From Capra hircus (lineage: Eukaryota; Chordata; Mammalia; Artiodactyla; Bovidae): 64,000 nucleotides of DNA. Where the stretch lies: positions 33,102,575-33,166,574 of the forward strand of contig NC_030819.1 of assembly GCF_001704415.2 (NCBI RefSeq). Direction: 5' to 3'. Under the pieces are notes generated by a model. It did no database searches. It was not told the origin of the DNA and saw only the letters and a list, made by a program, of their open reading frames with translations. A program made the translations under genes and the position numbers. This document shows, piece by piece, positions 10,076-20,826 of this stretch (positions are counted from its first letter, which is position 1; every line of letters starts with the position of its first letter).

Positions 10076-12357
10076 AGCAAACACCCTCTTCCAACAACAG
10101 AAGAGAAGACTCTACACATGGACATCACCAGATGGTCAATACTGAAATCAGATTGATTATATACTTTGCAGCCTAAGATGGAAAAGCTTTATACAGTCAG
10201 CAAAAACAAGACCAAGAGCTGACTGTGGCTCAGATCATGAACTCCTTATTGCCAAATTCAGACTTAAATTGAAGAAAGTAGAGAAAACCACTAGACCATT
10301 CAGATATGACCTAAATCAAATCCCTTACAATTACACAGTGGAAGTGACAAATAGATTCAAGGGATTAGATCTGATAGGCAGAGTGCCTGAAGAACTATGG
10401 ACAGAGGTTCGTGACATTGTATAGGAGACAGGGATCAAGACATCCCTAAGAAAAAGAAATGCAAAAAGGCAAAATGGTTGTCTGATGAGGCCTTACAAAT
10501 AGCTGAGATAAGAAGAGAAGCTAAAGGCAAAAGAGAAAAGGAAAGATATACCCATTTGAATGCAGAGTTCCAAAGAACAGCAAAGAGAGATAAGATCAAT
10601 GCAAAGAATGAGGAAAGATAAGATCAATGCAAAGAAATAGAGGTAAACAATAGAATGGGAAAGACTAGAGATCTCTTCAAGAAAATTAGAGCTACCAAGG
10701 GAACATTTCATGCAAACATGGGTACAATAAAGGGCAGAGATGGTATGGACCTAACAGAAGCAGAAGATATTAAGAAGAGGTGGCAAGAATACACAGAAGA
10801 ACTAAACAAAAAAAGATATTCATGACCCAGATAACCACGACGGTGTGATCACTCACCTAGAGCCAGACATCCTGGAATGTGAAGTCAAGTGGTCCTTAGG
10901 AAGCAAAACTATGAACAAAGCTAGTGGAGGTGATGGAATTCCCATTGAGCTATTTCAAATCCTGAAAGATGATGCTGTGAAAGTGCTGTACTCAAAATGC
11001 CAGCAAATCTGGAAAACTCAGCAGGGGCCACAGGACTGACAAAGGTAAATTTTCATTCCAATCCCAGAAAAAAAAAAACAATGTCAAAGAATGTTCAAAC
11101 TACCACACAATTGCACTCATCTCACAAGCTAGCAAAGTGATGCTAAAAATTCTCCAAGCCAGACTTCAACAGTACATGAACCATGAACTTCCATATGTTC
11201 AAGCTGGATTTAGAAAAGGCCAAGGAACCAGAGATCAAATTGCCAACATCTCCTGGATCATTGAAAAAATAAACATGTCTTTCTGCTTTATTGACTATGA
11301 CAAAGCCTTTGACTGTGTGGATCACAACAAACAGTGAAAATTTCCTAAAGAGATGGGAATACCAGACCACATGACCTGCCTCCTGAGAAATGGATATACA
11401 GGTCAAGAAGCAACAGCTAGAACTAGACATGGAACACAGACTGGTTCCAAATCAGTAAAGGAGTACGTCAAGGCTGCATATTGTCATTCTGCTTATTTAA
11501 TTTATATGCAGAGTACATCATGCAAAACGCTGGGCTGGATGAAGCACAAGCTGGAATCAAGATTGCCAGGAGAAATATCAATAACTTCAGATACATAGAT
11601 GACACCACCTTTATGGCAGAAAGTGAAGAAGAACTAAAGATCCTCTTGATGAAAATGAAAGAGGAGAGTGAAAAAGTTGGCTTAAAATTCAACATTCAGA
11701 AAACTAAGATCATGGCATCTGGTCCCATCACTTCATGGCAAATAGATGGAGAAACAGTGGAAATAGTGAAACACTTTATTTTCTTGGGCTCCAAAATCAC
11801 TGCAGATGGTGACTGCAGCCATGAAATTAAAAGATGTTTACTCCTTGGAAGGAAAGCTATGACCAACCTAGACAGTATATTAAAAAGCAGAGACATTACT
11901 TTGCCAACAAAGATCCATCTAGTCAAAGCTATGGTTTTTCCAGTAGTCATGTATGGATGTGAGAGTTGGACTATAAAGAAAGCTGAGCACTGAAGAACTG
12001 ATGCTTTTGAGCTGTGGTTTTGGAGAAGACTCTTGAGAGTCCCTTGGACTGCAAGGAGATCAACCAATCAGTCCTAAAGGAAATAAGTCCTGAGTATCCA
12101 TTGGAAGGACTGATGTTGAAGCTGAAACTCCAATACTTTGGCCATTTGATGTGAAGAACTTACTCACTGGGAAAGATCCTGATGCTGGGAAAGACTGAAG
12201 GCGGGAGGAGAAGGGGACAACAGAGGATGAGATGGTTGGATGGCATCACTGGCGCAATGGACATGAGTCTGAGTAAACTCTGGGAGTTGGTGATAGATAG
12301 GGAAGCCTGGAGTGCTGCAATCCGTCGGGTCGCAAAGAATCCGACACGACTAAGCAA
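10076..12357 (+). pseudogene. BovB reverse transcriptase remnant
   Basis: Covers the end of the endonuclease, the linker, the reverse transcriptase and the C-terminal end. Pieces that are still open include 10845-11039, 11137-11337 (with FCFIDYDKAFDCVDH) and 11481-11993. The catalytic box, YADD in active BovB, reads YIDD at 11592-11603, keeping both aspartates. A premature stop at 11991-11993 and several frameshifts rule out function. Confidence 0.88.
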
Positions 12358-12372
12358 CTGAACTGAACTGAG

Positions 12373-13630
12373 AGTGGATTTACAGTGTTATGTTAGTTTC
12401 TGGTGTACAGCATAACATTTTTATGGATTATTCAGTCCATTAAAAGTTATTTAAAAAATAATCGCTATATTTCCCTGTGCTGTACAATATATCCTTATTG
12501 CTTATCTATTTTATACATAGTAATACACATTTCTTAATCTCATACCCCTATCTTGCAACTCCCCCTTCTGTCTCCCGACTAGTAACCTCTAGCTTGTTTT
12601 CTACATCTGTCAGGCTGTTTCTTCTTTGCTATATTAATTTATTTGTTGTAATTTTTAGATTCCATGCATAAATGATATCATATAGTATTTGTCATTGTCC
12701 GGCTTATTTCACCAAGCATAATATTCTCTAGGTCTAACAATGTTGGCACAAATGGAAAAATTGCATTCATTTTATGGCTGAGTAATATTCCATTGTGAAG
12801 AGGAACTAAAAAGCCTCTTGATGAAAGTGAATGTGGAGAGTGAAAAAGTTGGCTTAAAGCTCAACATTCAGAAAACGAAGATCATGGCATCTGGTCCCAT
12901 CACTTCATGGGAAATAGATGGGGAAACAGTGGAAACAGTGTCAGACTTTATTTTGAGGGGCTCCAAAATCACTGCAGATGGTGATTGCAGCCATGAAATT
13001 AAAAGACCCTTACTCCTTGGAAGGAAAGTAATGACCAACCTAGATAGCATATTCAAAAACAGAGACATTACTTTGCCAACAAAGGTCCGTCTAGTCAAGG
13101 CTATGGTTTTTCCGGTAGTCATGTATGGATGTGAGAGTTAGACTGTGAAGAAGGCTGAGCGCCAAAGAATTGATGCTTTTGAACTGTGGTGTTGGAGAAG
13201 ACTCTTGAGAGTCCTTTGGACTGCAAGGAGATCCAACCCCTGGGATTTCTTTGGAAGGAATGATGCTAAAGCTGAAACTCCAGTACTTTGGCCACCTCAT
13301 GTGAAGAGCTGACTCATTGGAAAAGACTCTGATGCTGGGAGGGATTGGGGGCAGGAGGAGAAGGGGACGACAGAGGATGAGATGGCTGGATGGCATCACT
13401 GACTCCATGAATGTGAGTCTGAGTGAACTCCAGGAGTTGGTGATGGACAGGGAGGCCTGGCGTGCTGCGATTCATGGTGTCTCAAAGAGTCAGACACGAC
13501 TGAGCGACTGAACTGAACTGAACTGGATATTCCATTGTATATGTACATACTACACATTCTTTAGCCATTCACCTGATGATAGATATCTGGGTTGCTTCCA
13601 TATGTTGGCTATTTAAATAGTGCTGCTAAA
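12373..13630 (-). mobile_element. L1 3' UTR and ORF2 end, reverse orientation
   Basis: Antisense of an L1 3' region: 'gttagtttctggtgtacagc', 'tatttccctgtgctgtacaa' and 'tggctgagtaatattccatt' follow the familiar order. It is interrupted at 12797-13526 by a BovB. Its start (the L1 poly(A) end) lies at 9592-9617, left of the first BovB. Confidence 0.85.
12797..13526 (+). mobile_element. BovB LINE 3' third, inserted in L1
   Basis: Starts at 'gaagaggaactaaaaagcct' and runs to the tgaactgaactg tail. Perfect 12-base target duplications, atattccattgt, lie at 12785-12796 and 13527-13538. The coding part is closer to consensus than the BovB at 9618 but has a stop at 13138-13140 and a small deletion near 13240. 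Confidence 0.95.
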
Positions 13631-14385
13631 CAGTGCTGGGAAAACTGGACAAATACATAAAGAATGAGGTTATAACATTTGCTCGCACCATATACAAAAA
13701 TAAGGAGGATTGAACACTTAAATATAAGACCTGAAACTATAGAACTCCTAGAGGAAAACATAGGCAGAACACTCTGACATAAATCATAGCAATATTTTTC
13801 TAGATCCGTCTCTTAAGGCAAGACCAAAACTAAGCAAATAAGACTAATTCAAATTAAAAGTTTTTAAACAGCAAAGGAAACCATTAACAAAACAAAAATA
13901 CAACCTACTGAATGGGAAAATATTCACAAATGATATGAGCAGCAAGGGGTTAATATTCTAAAATATATAAACAGTGTATACAACTCAGTATCATGAAAAC
14001 AACCCAGTCAAAAAATGGGCAAAATACTTGAACAGGCATTTTCTCAAAGACATGCAGATGGTTAACAGGCACTTGCAAAGATGTTTAATATTGCTAATCA
14101 TTAGAAAAATGCAAATCAAAGCAACAGTGAGATATTATTTCATACCTGTCAGAATGGCTAGCAGGAAAAAGATTGCAAATAACAAATGTGGTGAAAATGT
14201 GGAGTAAAGGGAGCCCTTGTACACTGTTGATGGGAATGTAAATTGGTGCAGCCACTGTGAAAAATAAAACAGAAGTTCCTCAAAAAACTAAAAATAAAAT
14301 ATATGATCCAGGAATTCCACTCCTGGGTATAAAGCCAGAAAAAAATTAAAACACTATTTTAAAAAGATACATGCACCCCAATGTA
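13631..14385 (+). mobile_element. Inverted L1 ORF2 segment
   Basis: Forward-strand ORF2 sequence ('cagtgctgggaaaactgg', 'agaactcctagaggaaaaca', 'aaaaaatgggcaaaatac') ending at 'atgcaccccaatgt'. The L1 consensus continues from there into the sequence found at the right end of the minus-strand half, so both halves are one insertion. Confidence 0.83.
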
Positions 14386-14398
14386 CATCCTACATTTT

Positions 14399-14779
14399 AA
14401 ATCTCATCTATTCTTGGGATGTTTATCTTCTTGCACTGATTTGATCACAAACATCATCTAGATTCAGAGTGTGTATTCCGGTCACTTGAAATTTCACTGG
14501 AGTTTATCAAGGCATAAATAGATGAATGAATGTCCTGGGGTTAAGCACATTATTTACATTTCAAGGTGATTCTTGTGATTGTGTGACAAGGCTGAAAATG
14601 GGAACAAAGATACAGTTACTGATGATCATGAAAATCTGACAAATTCAGTAATAAAACATTCCATTTGCTGGCTCTACAATACCAAGATAATTACTTAATT
14701 TCCCCAAGTCTCATTTTTTCTTAATGAGAAAGGTGATATTTCATACAGTTGTTACAAACTATTATTCATTATCTAATCA
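14399..14779. other. Intergenic DNA, nothing recognised
   Basis: Unique sequence right of the L1 nest. No feature seen. Confidence 0.45.
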
Positions 14780-15160
14780 TGAGATCATTTATTCATTAAT
14801 TCAACCAGTAGAGTAGGTTGTGTACATACTACAAAGTGCTCTGCATACTAGGAACAGAGCAGAAAATAAGACAGGCAAGGTTCCTTCTTTATTCTTATGA
14901 GAGGAGATGGAAAATAAGAATATAAGCCAATAAACAAGATCATTCCAATAGAGTAAGTGCGGTGAATGCTGACAGAGAAGTTGGTCATAGGAGTCTTCTT
15001 AAGAAAGTGACACTGAGCTGAGACCCAAGTGATGAGCAGCATCAGTTATACGAGACAGAGGGAGGAGCAGTTCAGGCCAAAGCATCAGCAGATTTAAAGG
15101 CCACGAGATAGAAACTCACTTGTTTCCATCAAAGAAAAGGAAGAAGGTCACCATGCTGAT
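14780..15160 (-). mobile_element. L2 LINE 3' region, reverse orientation
   Basis: The antisense of the L2 3' end: 'tcatttattcattaattcaa', 'aacagagcagaaaataagac' and 'agaaagtgacactgagctga' are in the order expected. Highly diverged. Confidence 0.65.
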
Positions 15161-15730
15161 TATGGTGGGTGAGAACAGAAGGATTGGGAAGAACCGAGAA
15201 CACATACACCACCTTCTCTGTACTTGGCATACAGTCAGTCTTATGTGGTAGGTGTCAATTACTGTGTTTCAATATGTTTAAACACAGACTGGAAAGCAAA
15301 GATTGTTTGAAGTTATTTTTGCCACTCTCAGGAGTAAAACAAACAAACAGAAAATACTTCATCTAGTTCTGCCACGAGCCAAGCCATAAAGCAGAAAGTA
15401 AGAAAGATGATGGGCAAAGTGGGACAACGTCAGTTCCCTGAAGAGGCACCCAGGATTTGTCTTCTGAGCATGGGCATAAAACAAGAGCTGTGTAAAGGTG
15501 TATAAAATGTCATCATCACACCTCCAGGGTCCTCACAAAGTCCTGACTCTTGATGAGGGTACAAAACAAGGACTGAGAGCCACGGTGGGTTAGTCCTCAG
15601 CCCCTCTCCTCCAGTAGCAGATACCCCAGAATGGAGCCTCCGTTTCCCCTCTAGAAAAGGTAAATTTAAAAAACCCATAATAGAGCCTCTGCTTTTCAGG
15701 TGCTTGATAACTACTAAGACAAGGTTATTT
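15161..15730. other. Unique intergenic DNA
   Basis: No repeat recognised. A 115-residue minus-strand frame at 15430-15777 takes its first residues from the neighbouring BovB and has no domain. Confidence 0.45.
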
Positions 15731-15972
15731 TGTTGTTGTTCAGTTGCTAAGTCATGTCTAACTCTATGCGACCCCATGGATTACAGCATGCCAGGCTTCC
15801 CTGTCCTTCACTATTTCCTGGAGTTTGCTGAGATTCATGTCCATTGAATCGGTGATGCTATCTAACCATCTCATCCTCTGTCACCCCCTTCTCCTCCTGC
15901 CTTCAGTCTTTCCCAGCATTAGGGTCCTTTCCAATGAGTTAGTTCTTCTTATCAGGTGGCCAAAGTACTATG
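15731..15972 (-). mobile_element. BovB 3' end (Art2-like), reverse orientation
   Basis: Begins with tgttgttgttcagttgc, the reverse of the 3' tail, and runs back to 'caggtggccaaagtact', inside the C-terminal coding part. 5'-truncated. Confidence 0.9.
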
Positions 15973-16385
15973 CGCACACTCTGTGCACACAAGACTATAC
16001 ACACACATAAAGAGAGAAATGACTATGGTGCAATAGGAACAATTACTACTCTCTGCAAAAACTGACCACTAATACGCAGTATATGCCATGTTTTACCAAC
16101 ATTCCATCTTTGAGGATTTATGAAAAATACCCTGGAAATTTTTGTATAAAATCGTCCTTTAGAAAAACAATAGCTCTTTATTACATGAGTTAACACAATT
16201 GTATAGGAATTTTGGGAAAACATGAAGCCTTTTGATCATTTTAAACCTGTGACACTATAGCCAGCATCCTGAACAGCCTTAAACTCTCATATGGTTTGTT
16301 TTGTTAAAGAGATAAATCCAGAAGCCAAACTCATATAGCTGAATTATCTTCAGCATCTAGAATCAGGTAGAATTTTTTCTAACTT
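15973..16385. other. Intergenic DNA, nothing recognised
   Basis: Starts with a short ca-rich run, then unique AT-rich DNA without a recognisable element. Confidence 0.45.
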
Positions 16386-16588
16386 TTTTTTTTTTTTTTG
16401 CACGCCCAGTTGCTAAATCATGTCTAGCTCTTTGCAACCCAATGGACTATAGCCCGCCAGGCTCCTCTATTCATAGGATTTCCCAGGCAAGAATACTTCT
16501 CCAGGGTATCGTCCCAGACCAGGAATCAAACCCGTGTCTCATGCTTGGCAGGCAGATTCTTTACCACTGAACCACCAGGGAAGTCCCA
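16386..16588 (-). mobile_element. Bov-tA SINE with internal deletion
   Basis: Poly(T) at 16386-16400, then Bov-A unit and head. About 25 bases of the unit are missing: 'caagaatac' is followed at once by 'ttctccaggg'. Confidence 0.88.
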
Positions 16589-17264
16589 CCATCAACACAA
16601 TGGGCTTTCACAATGGTGAACATGTTCCATGTAAGAAAACTTCTGATCTCAACCCAGAGAAACAAAGCAACTACTGAAGTGTCACTGCTCAAATGCAGTT
16701 CTGCAGGAGCTTGTATTTTCCCAAGGGCCCCAGGAACTTCACAGTAGAGAACATTCCAAACTCTGTGCCCTCCAGAGTGTCTTGGGGACCAAAGAGGCTG
16801 GTGTTTAGTTGAATCTGATGCCCTGCAACTGAGCACTTTTCATCAACCATCACAGTTCATAAACTCATGAGAAAAGATGGTAGGATCCCCCTTAATTCCT
16901 AAAGTAGATACCAAATGTAGAAGGAAGGATTCTATTTAATTCCCACTCTGGGGAAAATTTATAGATAAGATAACAAATGGTAGAAACACCACACAAAAAC
17001 AAAAATACAGAAGATCTGATGTGACTTCTTGATATCTATGTGAGTTTTTATAAGAACCATCTGGCAGTTGTCTGCAGTTGGGGTTGGAATTTTGGTCTTG
17101 TTCCTCTGTCGCTGTTATTGTAGTTCATTTTATGTGGAAAAACAGCAGCTAGAGTGGCCTTTGAGATTTTACTTTTACCCTTCTCTTCTAAGATTTTAGA
17201 ACTTTCACATGGTGGACATAAAGCTGATTTATGGGGTTCTGAAATCTGTCATAGGCTTGGGGCT
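16589..17264. other. Unique intergenic DNA
   Basis: No element recognised. The 91-residue minus-strand frame at 16561-16836 starts outside and runs into the SINE; no domain. Confidence 0.45.
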
Positions 17265-17470
17265 TTCAAGCCTTTCCCAGATGATAAAGAATCTGCCTGC
17301 AATGCAGGAGACCCAGGTTCAATCCCCAAGTTGGGAAGATCCCCTGGAGAAGGGCATGGCAACCCACTCCAGTATTTTTGCCTGGAGAATTCCATGAACA
17401 GAGGAGTCTGGCAGGCTACAGTTCATGGACTCGCAAAAGAGTCAGACACAACTGAGTGACTTTCATTTTC
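17265..17470 (+). mobile_element. Bov-tA SINE
   Basis: Head with 'aagaatctgcctgcaatgca', B-box-like ggttcaatccc, and the Bov-A unit to 'agacacaactgagtgac'. The first head bases are diverged. Confidence 0.9.
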
Positions 17471-19067
17471 TGAAAACAGTCAAGTCTTTGTAGATAAGCA
17501 TTCTGTAGCAAGTTGGGTGAATTTGCTTTTGCTATTTAAAACTATTGATACTTCCTTAAAAAGAAAACCAAAACTAGCCTTGAAACATTTCCTGTAACCC
17601 AGTGATTCACCTAGAACAGCAAATACACTCATCTGGCTCTTTTATAAGATGTTGGGATATTAACACTCCAAGTTCAAGTTCATAAAAGACTGCAACTTTT
17701 CTAAAATGCAAAATATTTCCCTCAGTTATTGGCTGTGGGAATTTTTTCCAGTTTATTTTTTCCAAATGCATGGTTCAGTTTGTAAAGATGAATCTTTCTA
17801 AGAGGACTTGATTGAAATCATGAGACCCACATTTGACACTCTGCTTCTCAACCCACCTTGAGCTTCAAGATTCAGTAACGATGATGGGCCTCTGTGGTTT
17901 ATGTAACAGACGCTTCTTTGTGAAGCATAAGTGCAAACTGAAATGTGGGTAGCAAGGCTTTTCAGAGTTCACACGGATTTCCCATCCCCATCTGTTCTTA
18001 GCCAAGAACCTCCACACTGGCTCTGAGTACATGTTTCTAGAAGTTCTTATTTACTCCATTTAAAAACAACTCAGAGCAGTTGCACCTCAACTTACATCAT
18101 TTGGTTTTCAGGCAGCCTTCTCAGTGTCAGCTCAAAATGTCCCCCACAGTCTAAACCAAAAGTTCACTGTACAAACTTGGGCAAGATTCAAAATATAAAT
18201 CACAGGTGCTTGTCAAGTTCATGTAAGCACTTGAAGGCTCCCCAAGGACACATGCACAGAAAATCTGACTACCTACAAGAGACAGAGAAAGGCCAGCTCG
18301 GGTCAGTGTGTGGGTCCCCTTTCCTCCTGCACCTCTCAATGAGTCCAGAGCAAAGCCTGCCTCGCCTTCCTCTTTGTGAGCAGCAGGGGAGTGTGACAGA
18401 CACAACCTAGGCAAAAACCAGAGCTGTAACCTTGTTCCGGGGATGTCTTGGAGCACATCTTGTCTCTGCAGGCTCACTCACTTCCACGAAATAAACAAAA
18501 GAGGCAGCAGAACTCAAACTCTCCGGAGAGTAATCCCTTCCAGGACTCAGCTTTCTGAAATGCCATTATTTGTCACTCGGCACGAAAGTCTTCCATGTCC
18601 TGAGCAGTGACTGTGCAGGAACAGTCCTACCTACACAGGAGGACCAGGACCCGCTGCCAGAAAGCATCTCAGAGACAGGCAGGGAGGACTATGAGAGCAA
18701 AGGGACAGCCTGGTGAATCATGCACAGAGGGTAGGAATTCTGCAGCTCCACGAGCTGCTGAGGACGCAGATTCCCCAACTAAGAAGATACTTCACAGAAA
18801 GAGGAAAAGTCTGGGGAAAAGGGAGGAGTCTGAGACAGATCACAGATAAGATCCATAGAAGTTTCCACGGAGGTCTTCTGTGATGCTATGTGCAACACAA
18901 GAACAGGAATGGGTCCTCTCTGTCCTCAGCCACACGGAAGCAGAAGAGCCAGAGGAGAGTCGGGGAATCACCTGGTGGGAATTCCTAGAGAAAATGCCAG
19001 TGACGCGGCCATCACTGGTGTCAACCGTGTCTTTACAAATTAAGACCTCCCCTTCCCCCCAACACAC
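17471..19067. other. TE-poor unique block
   Basis: About 1.6 kb without a recognisable transposable element. From about 18200 it looks less AT-rich than its surroundings and has overlapping short frames on both strands (plus 18177-18410, 18607-18849, 18880-19098; minus 18151-18477, 18840-19067). None shows a known domain, and I see no convincing exon-intron pattern. It could be regulatory or just unique DNA. Confidence 0.4.
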
Positions 19068-19258
19068 ATTTGTTGTTCAGTCACTAAGTCTTGTCTGACT
19101 CTTTGTGACCCCATGGACTGCAGCGCACCAGGCTCCCCTGTCCTTCACTACCTCCTGGAGTTTGCTCAGCCTGATGTCCCCTGAGTCGATGATGCCATCT
19201 AACCATTTCATCCTTTGTTTCCCCCATTTTCCTCCTGCCCTCCATCTTTCCCAGCATC
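19068..19258 (-). mobile_element. BovB 3' end, reverse orientation
   Basis: 'tttgttgttcagtcactaag' to 'ccagcatctt', the antisense of the BovB tail and C-terminal coding end. 5'-truncated. Confidence 0.88.
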
Positions 19259-19423
19259 TTCACATCATCTGTAAAATCAGAAAACCAAGTGAAGTAGACA
19301 GAAGAAAGTAGAAATGTACAGAAAAATTAAGAGAATGTTGAGAGAGATGAGAGATGGAGCAAGGTGAGAGGGAGAGAGAGAAGCATGGAGGTTGGGGGCA
19401 GGGCACAGAGACTGCTTCTCTTT

Positions 19424-19579
19424 TTTGTTGGAGTCTAGTTGACTTACAATGCTGTGTTTCTGCTGTGCAGCAAAGTGGTTCAGTTATGCATATATATTCT
19501 TCTCCATTATGGTTGATCACAGGATATGGAATATATTTCCCTGTGCTATACAGTAGGATCTTGTTGTTTATCCAGACAT
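19424..19579 (-). mobile_element. L1 3' UTR fragment, reverse orientation
   Basis: 'gacttacaatgctgtgtttc' and 'atttccctgtgctatacagt' are the antisense of an artiodactyl L1 3' end. Flanked by perfect 11-base duplications, tgcttctcttt (19413-19423 and 19580-19590), so it is a very short, 5'-truncated insertion. Confidence 0.88.
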
Positions 19580-19590
19580 TGCTTCTCTTT

Positions 19591-19849
19591 AAAAAGAAAA
19601 CAACAGGATCGCTTCTCCCAGGGAAAGTGTTCTAAGCATGGGGACTACTAACTTTACCCACACTTGGATGAAGCTAACATTTTCAATTGAACTATTTTTA
19701 TTTCTCCAGAATAAGAGAAATCCAAGGAGATAGATGCCCCTTTTGACATAAGCTTCAGCACACAGTGGTGCAGGTGGTGTTTGTATGACTTTTCTAAAAC
19801 TTCTTAGAAAGGGAAGGTAAAGGACTCTGCTACTAGACCCTTTGCATAT
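19591..19849. other. Unique intergenic DNA
   Basis: Nothing recognised. A purine-rich gaga run lies just left of the L1 fragment at 19335-19390. Confidence 0.45.
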
Positions 19850-20045
19850 GTTATTCCAGTAAATTCTAGTAGCAATTTCTTGATCTTGCCAATATTATTC
19901 CTACTTTGTGTAAAGAAATAAAAACTCAAGAGGTTGACTGAGTGAAGTTTGGACAGATGGAAATCAAGGATTTGAACTCAGACTGTTTGGCCCTGGAAAT
20001 TATGTACAATCACTTTATCCCACACTGCCTGTGAGTCTGAGCACC
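19850..20045 (-). mobile_element. MIR SINE, diverged
   Basis: 'aaggatttgaactcagactg' is the antisense of the MIR box, preceded by a diverged core around 'aaaactcaagaggttgactg'. Old copy. Confidence 0.65.
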
Positions 20046-20211
20046 TATCACTGAAGAACTCACCTCCTGTACTCATTTATTTTATGAAATCGAAGTTTCA
20101 TGCACCTTCACAAAGACCTTGAACTCTGGCAACCGCAGCTATTTTAATCTTAACATTAATGTATTACTAAACAAAAACAATATTGCTTTATTTTTTAATT
20201 CAATGTATTTC

Positions 20212-20509
20212 TTGAAAGTCACTCTGTCGTGTCCAACTCTTTGATACAATCCATGGAATTCTCCAGGCCAGAATACTGTAGTGGGTAGCCTTTCCCTTCT
20301 CCAGGGGATCTTCCTAACCTAGGGATCAAACCCAGGTCTCCTGCATTACAGGAGGATTCTTAACCAGCTGAGCCACAAGGGAAGCCCAAGAATACTGGAG
20401 TGGGTAGCCTATCCCGTCTCCAGCGGATCTTCATGACCCAGGAATTGAACCGAGGTTTCCTGCATTGCAGGTGGATTTTTTACCAACTGAGCTATCAGGG
20501 AAGCCCAAG
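20212..20509 (-). mobile_element. Bov-tA SINE with tandem partial duplication
   Basis: After a complete reverse-orientation copy ending 'aagggaagccca' near 20388, the part from 'agaatactggagtgggtagc' through the head is present again to 20509. The two head copies differ at many sites, so the duplication or double insertion is not recent. Confidence 0.85.
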
Positions 20510-20521
20510 CCAGCTACTAAA

Positions 20522-20522
<1 letters not shown>

Positions 20523-20565
<43 letters not shown>
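20523..20565 (+). repeat. (CTG)n trinucleotide microsatellite, about 14 units
   Basis: An uninterrupted CTG run (CAG on the other strand) at the tail of the adjacent Bov-A2. The tail of this SINE class normally carries a few agc units, which here have expanded. Confidence 0.95.
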
Positions 20566-20826
20566 AAATCGCTTCAGCCGTGTCTGACTGTGCGACGCCG
20601 TAGACGGCAACCCACCAGGCTCCCCCATCCCTGGGATTCTCCAGGCAAGGACACTGGAGTGGGTTGCCATTTCCTTCTCCAATGCATGAAAGTGAAAAGT
20701 GAAAGTGAAGTTGCTTAGTCGTGTCCGACCCTTCGCAACCCCATGGACTGCAGCCTACCAGGCTCCTCCGTCCATGGGATTTTCCAGGCAAGAGTACTGG
20801 AGTGGGGTTGCCATCGCCCTCTCCAT
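20527..20826 (-). mobile_element. Bov-A2 SINE (two Bov-A units)
   Basis: Two Bov-A units in reverse orientation joined by the 'gaaagtgaaaagtgaaagtg' linker. Flanked by taaattgct at 20518-20526 and 20827-20835. The expanded CTG run is its tail. Confidence 0.93.

Larger units (their letters stand above)
9618..12372 (+). mobile_element. BovB LINE with inverted 5' segment
   Basis: A long BovB in which 9618-10075 is inverted relative to 10076-12372. The inverted part is the endonuclease coding region; the forward part carries the rest of the ORF and the actgaactgaactga tail. The flanks agtggaatt (9609-9617) and agtggattt (12373-12381) form a near-perfect target duplication. Removing the element rejoins the L1 3' UTR. 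BovB is an RTE-type non-LTR retrotransposon. Numerous stops show it is dead. Confidence 0.9.
9583..14398 (-). mobile_element. Composite: minus-strand L1 with 5' inversion, hit twice by BovB
   Basis: Outer direct repeats catcctaca plus Ts lie at 9583-9595 and 14386-14398 and bound the whole nest. Between them is an L1 in minus orientation: poly(T) at 9592, then its 3' UTR (split by a BovB at 9618-12372), ORF2 end (split by a second BovB at 12797-13526), and finally a part of ORF2 in the opposite orientation (13631-14385). The inverted part ends (at its right edge) just where the left part's sequence picks up in the L1 consensus, which is the signature of a twin-primed 5' inversion. Confidence 0.85.

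Noticed and set aside
11481..11993. 170-residue plus frame as a host gene
   Set aside because: It is the BovB reverse transcriptase remnant (with the YIDD box), part of a LINE that is broken on both sides.
20523..20565. Polyserine-coding exon (CTG run read as Ser on the minus strand)
   Set aside because: The frame is SINE tail and SINE body on both sides.
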